From positions 1 to 8,135 of the forward strand of contig CALVIK010000067.1 in the NCBI GenBank assembly GCA_944329545.1: 8,135 nucleotides of DNA, given 5' to 3'. The notes under the pieces are model-generated. The model was not told the DNA's origin, ran no database searches, and saw nothing but the letters and a program-made list of their open reading frames with translations. The position numbers and the translations under genes were made by a program. Position 1 is the first letter of the stretch; the number at the start of each line of letters is the position of its first letter. Positions 5,069 through 8,135 of the stretch are shown here, piece by piece. Origin of the DNA: an uncultured Bacilli bacterium (lineage in GTDB: Bacteria; Bacillota_I; Bacilli_A; RF39; UBA660).

Positions 5069-7654
5069 ATGAATTATTATAATAAAACATTAGAAGAAAT
5101 ATATGAAGAATTAAAAACAAATGAAAAAGGACTTAGTCCTAATGAAGCTACTAAAAGATTTCATAAATATGGTGCTAATAAAATAGAAGAAGCTAAAAAG
5201 AAATCAAAAATCAGAAGATTTTTAGAGCAATTTAACGATATGATGATTATTGTCCTAATAGTTGTGGCTATTTTTATGGCTCTATATGGCTTTTTATATT
5301 CTCATGATTATACTGATACCATTGTTATTGTTGTAATTGTTTTATTAAACGCAATTATGGGTTATGTTCAAGAAGAAAAAGCTGAAGTTACTTTAGAAAG
5401 TTTAAAAAAATATTCTCATACTAAAACTAAAGTAAAAAGAAATGGCCAAATGTTGGTTATTGATTCAGAAAAAGTTGTGCCCGGTGATGTCGTTTTATTG
5501 GAAACAGGAGATAAAGTACCAGCAGATGCTAGATTAATTACTGTAAATAACTTACAAGTAGATGAATCACCATTAACAGGAGAAAGTATTCCTGTAAAAA
5601 AAACAAATCGCCTTTTAAAAGGAAAAAAAGAATTGCAAGCGTGTTTTAATATGGTTTTTTCGGGTTCTAATGTTACCGGTGGGTCAGCAGAAGTAGTTGT
5701 TGTAAAAACTGGTATGAAAACAGAACTTGGTTCGATTGCAGAAAGTTTAAATACACCTTATGAAGTAGAAACACCTTTAGAACTTAAAATGAAAGAAATA
5801 AGTAAAAAATTAACTTTTTTAGTCTTTATTATTATTGTTTTTATGTTTTTCTATGGCGTTTTAAATGATTATGAAACGATGGAAATAATTATGCTTTGTG
5901 TTTCTTTAGCCGTGGCAGTTATTCCAGAAGGCCTTCCCGCAGTTATTACGGTAGCCTTATCAATTGGAACTTCTTCTTTAGCAAAGAAAAAAACAGTTGT
6001 TAGACAAATGAGCGCCGTAGAGACTTTAGGTGCGACTGATATTATTTGTTCTGATAAAACGGGAACGATTACCCAAAATAAAATGCAAGTTAAAATGGTT
6101 GATATTAACGATGTTAAAATGTTTAATTATATCAGTGCCTTAGCTAATGAAACAATCATTAGTGATAAAAAATATATTGGCGATCCAACGGAAACTTGTC
6201 TATTTACTTATTTAAAAGATAATAAAATTGACCCTGTAAAAATAAGAGAAAAATATTCAAGAATAATATCCGCCCCATTTGATAGCGAAAGAAAAATGAT
6301 GTCATCAGTTAACAAAATAGATGGTAAACCATATTTGTTAGTAAAAGGAAGTTTAGAAAATTTACTTGAACATACTTCTTATATAATGAAAAATGGCCAA
6401 AAAGAAAAATTAACGAAAGTGCTTAAAGATAACATTAAAAATAATGAATATATGATGGCTAGTAAGGCTCTGCGGGTTATTGCTTTTGCTTATAAACCAT
6501 TAAAAGAAATTCCAAAGACAACTAACCAAGTTATAGAAGAAGAGGATTCTCTCATTTATGTTGGAATGGCGGGGATGATAGATCCTCCTCGCCGAAGTGT
6601 TAAAGCATCGGTTAAAAAATGTAAAAAAGCGGGAATTACGCCGATTATGATTACAGGGGACTCTTTAGTAACCGGCACGGCTATTGCTAAAATGGTGGGA
6701 ATTATTAAAGATGATAGTGAAGGGATTTTAGGTAGTGAACTTGATAAATATAGTGATAAAGAACTTAAAAATATCGTTAAAAACTATAAATTATATGCCC
6801 GTGTTAGTCCTAAACACAAATCTCGAATAGTTGCCGCTTTACAAGCTAATGGCAAAGTTGTCGCGATGACAGGTGATGGCGTTAATGATGCTCCGGCTAT
6901 TAAAGATGCTCATGTTGGCATTGGCATGGGGATAACTGGAACGGAAGTTACTAAATCAGTTGCTGATGTTATTTTACTTGATGATTCTTTTTCCACGATT
7001 GTAGTTGCGGTGGAAGAAGGAAGAAGAATATTTACTAATATTAGAAATAATGTAGTTTATTCTTTATCTAGTAATTTTGCCGAGTTATTTACCGTTTTAA
7101 TTGGTATGTTTACCGGTCATACTATTTTAACACCCATTCAAATTTTATTTATTGATTTAGTTACTGATACTATTCCTAGTGTTTGTTTATCATTTGAAAA
7201 AGCTGAGAAAAAAGTTATGGAAAAACCACCAAGAGGTCTTGATAAACCAATATTTACGCCTTTTATAAATTCTTGTATTATTTATTCGGCTATTGTTGAA
7301 ACTATTTTAGCTTTAGTTACATATTTTATGGCGTTAAAATTATATGGCGCCGAAGTGGCTGCAACTTTAGCTCTATTTACGATTGTTGTTCAAGAAATTC
7401 TTTATGCCTTGTCATGTCGTAATTTAAAAGAATTTACTTATAAACAAGGTTTATTTTCTAACAAGTATATGAATATTGGACTTATTATTGTTTTACTTAT
7501 TGAGTTTTTAGTGTTCTTAACACCAGTAGGCTCTGTTATCGGCATTACGCCTTTAAGTATTACTAGTATGATTTTCTTATTCTTATTTAATTTTATTGGT
7601 TTGTTCTTATATGAAATGGGAAAACCGATTCTTAAAAGGTTATTTAAAGATTAA
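5069..7654 (+). CDS. P2-type cation-transporting ATPase, probable Ca2+ exporter
   Basis: This 861-residue membrane pump has every P-type ATPase landmark. The cation-ATPase N-terminal region is at about 3-50. TGES (170-173) marks the actuator domain. DKTGT (329-333) contains the phosphorylated Asp329. FDSERKMMS (404-412) and KGS (426-428) belong to the nucleotide-binding domain. DPPR (505-508), TGD (529-531) and TGDGVNDAP (601-609) form the hinge and P domain. Ten membrane helices fit the hydropathy: M1/M2 about 57-100, M3/M4 about 249-300, and M5-M10 from about 660 to 850. Candidate ion ligands are E287 in PEGL of M4, N669 and E672 of M5, D696, T699 and D700 of M6, and E776 of M8. Nearly all match SERCA-type Ca2+ pumps, but D696 replaces the usual Asn of M6. 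ATG 5069 is seven bases after AAAGGGG (5055-5061). The gene is a single unit with its own promoter and terminator. Ca2+ export is the best guess; the exact ion is not settled by sequence. Confidence 0.93.
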   Translation: MNYYNKTLEEIYEELKTNEKGLSPNEATKRFHKYGANKIEEAKKKSKIRRFLEQFNDMMIIVLIVVAIFMALYGFLYSHDYTDTIVIVVIVLLNAIMGYVQEEKAEVTLESLKKYSHTKTKVKRNGQMLVIDSEKVVPGDVVLLETGDKVPADARLITVNNLQVDESPLTGESIPVKKTNRLLKGKKELQACFNMVFSGSNVTGGSAEVVVVKTGMKTELGSIAESLNTPYEVETPLELKMKEISKKLTFLVFIIIVFMFFYGVLNDYETMEIIMLCVSLAVAVIPEGLPAVITVALSIGTSSLAKKKTVVRQMSAVETLGATDIICSDKTGTITQNKMQVKMVDINDVKMFNYISALANETIISDKKYIGDPTETCLFTYLKDNKIDPVKIREKYSRIISAPFDSERKMMSSVNKIDGKPYLLVKGSLENLLEHTSYIMKNGQKEKLTKVLKDNIKNNEYMMASKALRVIAFAYKPLKEIPKTTNQVIEEEDSLIYVGMAGMIDPPRRSVKASVKKCKKAGITPIMITGDSLVTGTAIAKMVGIIKDDSEGILGSELDKYSDKELKNIVKNYKLYARVSPKHKSRIVAALQANGKVVAMTGDGVNDAPAIKDAHVGIGMGITGTEVTKSVADVILLDDSFSTIVVAVEEGRRIFTNIRNNVVYSLSSNFAELFTVLIGMFTGHTILTPIQILFIDLVTDTIPSVCLSFEKAEKKVMEKPPRGLDKPIFTPFINSCIIYSAIVETILALVTYFMALKLYGAEVAATLALFTIVVQEILYALSCRNLKEFTYKQGLFSNKYMNIGLIIVLLIEFLVFLTPVGSVIGITPLSITSMIFLFLFNFIGLFLYEMGKPILKRLFKD

Positions 7655-7676
7655 CTTAGTACTATATTTAATGATA

Positions 7677-7705
7677 AAAAAATATCTAAAGAGTAGATAT
7701 TTTTT
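7677..7705 (+). terminator. Strong Rho-independent terminator after the cation ATPase gene
   Basis: A twelve-pair stem joins 7677-7688 to 7694-7705 around the loop AAGAG. The core ATATCTA/TAGATAT is flanked by an A-run and a T-run, so it could work in both directions. It lies 22 bases after the ATPase stop codon. Confidence 0.82.
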
Positions 7706-8135
7706 ATTTATAAGGTAAAGGCGATTTAAATAAAAATACGCGATAAATACTATTTAATAATATAAAAGCCCTTGATTTCCAAGGGTTAATTTCATAATGG
7801 AGCAAGTGTCGTAGATATTTACAACTTTTTTTCCAATAATGAAAGAGTACATATAATCTTCCGTTGCTATTAGTAATATACCGTAATTTTTATAGTTATG
7901 ATATGTATAATTTGAATTTTTATAATATGTTGTTATTAATACAGATAATTACATAAATAATAGAATAATAAGCAATTATTTAAGTTATATTTTGTTTAAC
8001 ATGTATTAGAAGAATATTCTATCTATTTTATGTGTGTTTGTGAAAAAAAGTGACAGCATCACAACAAACCCACTTTGTGTAGTTATGTAAAAATAATTTG
8101 TAACTTTTATGCTGACTTTTTACTAATTATTAGTT
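7706..8135. other. AT-rich intergenic region without a convincing gene
   Basis: About 430 bases to the window edge show no open frame with a good start and codon pattern. What can be seen: the minus-strand terminator-like hairpin at 7761-7787; a 64-codon minus-strand open frame (7948-7754); a perfect ten-base palindrome AGAATATTCT (8011-8020); a possible + strand promoter, TTGTTT (7992-7997) with TATTCT (8015-8020) at 17-base spacing; a short hairpin GTGA/TCAC (8050-8062) that on the minus strand is followed by seven T; and a six-base inverted repeat ACTAAT/ATTAGT with a one-base centre at the very end (8122-8134). In sequence this AT-rich, most of these could occur by chance. The possible promoter could serve a gene beyond the window. 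Confidence 0.6.
7761..7787 (-). terminator. Terminator-like hairpin on the minus strand
   Basis: On the minus strand CCCTTG (7785-7780) pairs with CAAGGG (7774-7769) around a five-base loop, with two weaker flanking pairs, and CTTTTATA follows. It is the most GC-rich element in the terminal region. It implies a transcript arriving from the right on the minus strand, for which no convincing gene is visible here. Confidence 0.5.

Noticed and set aside
7797..7850. Minus-strand tRNA remnant or attachment site, suggested by TGGAGC near a GC-rich hairpin
   Set aside because: No T-arm, anticodon arm or acceptor pairing can be built; the resemblance is limited to a few bases.
1..8135. CRISPR array, insertion sequence or long direct repeats
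   Set aside because: No regularly spaced repeats, no transposase gene and no terminal inverted repeats were seen on reading both strands.

Overview
The window is very AT-rich and reads as a low-GC Gram-positive chromosome. All five complete genes lie on the + strand, third codon positions are mostly A or T, and no internal TGA codon is read as tryptophan. A single-chain glycyl-tRNA synthetase behind a T-box leader, with what looks like the end of recO just upstream, points to Bacillota. My best guess is an uncultured gut Bacilli lineage near Erysipelotrichales or RF39. That placement is inference from style and synteny only.

Layout. Bases 1-97 hold the last 31 codons of a probable recO. Bases 131-308 carry a promoter and a compact T-box leader, followed by glyQS (309-1688). 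A small two-helix membrane protein of unknown function (1708-2223) follows after 19 bases and ends in its own terminator. An extended -10 promoter then drives a membrane-anchored arylsulfotransferase (ASST) family protein (2277-4211). After a terminator comes a single-pass membrane protein of unknown function (4256-4948) with no visible promoter of its own. Another terminator and extended -10 promoter precede a P2-type cation ATPase of the Ca2+ pump group (5069-7654), which closes with a strong terminator. The last ~430 bases (7707-8135) hold no convincing gene, only hairpins, small palindromes and a minus-strand terminator-like structure.

How the parts work together. The recO-glyQS junction is ordinary housekeeping, with glycyl-tRNA charging controlling synthetase supply through the T-box. 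The middle block encodes three envelope proteins, two of them unassigned. The ATPase is a separate transcription unit for cation export. Two automatic starts are corrected: the second gene starts at ATG 1708, because the GTG at 1699 lies inside the ribosome binding site, and the ASST gene starts at ATG 2277, because a start at 2238 would place the promoter inside the coding region.

The most unusual signals are the very short T-box leader with three competing pairings around one segment, the tethered ASST with no thiol-oxidase partner in view, and an Asp at a Ca2+-ligand position in the ATPase. I did not find a clear previously undescribed system.
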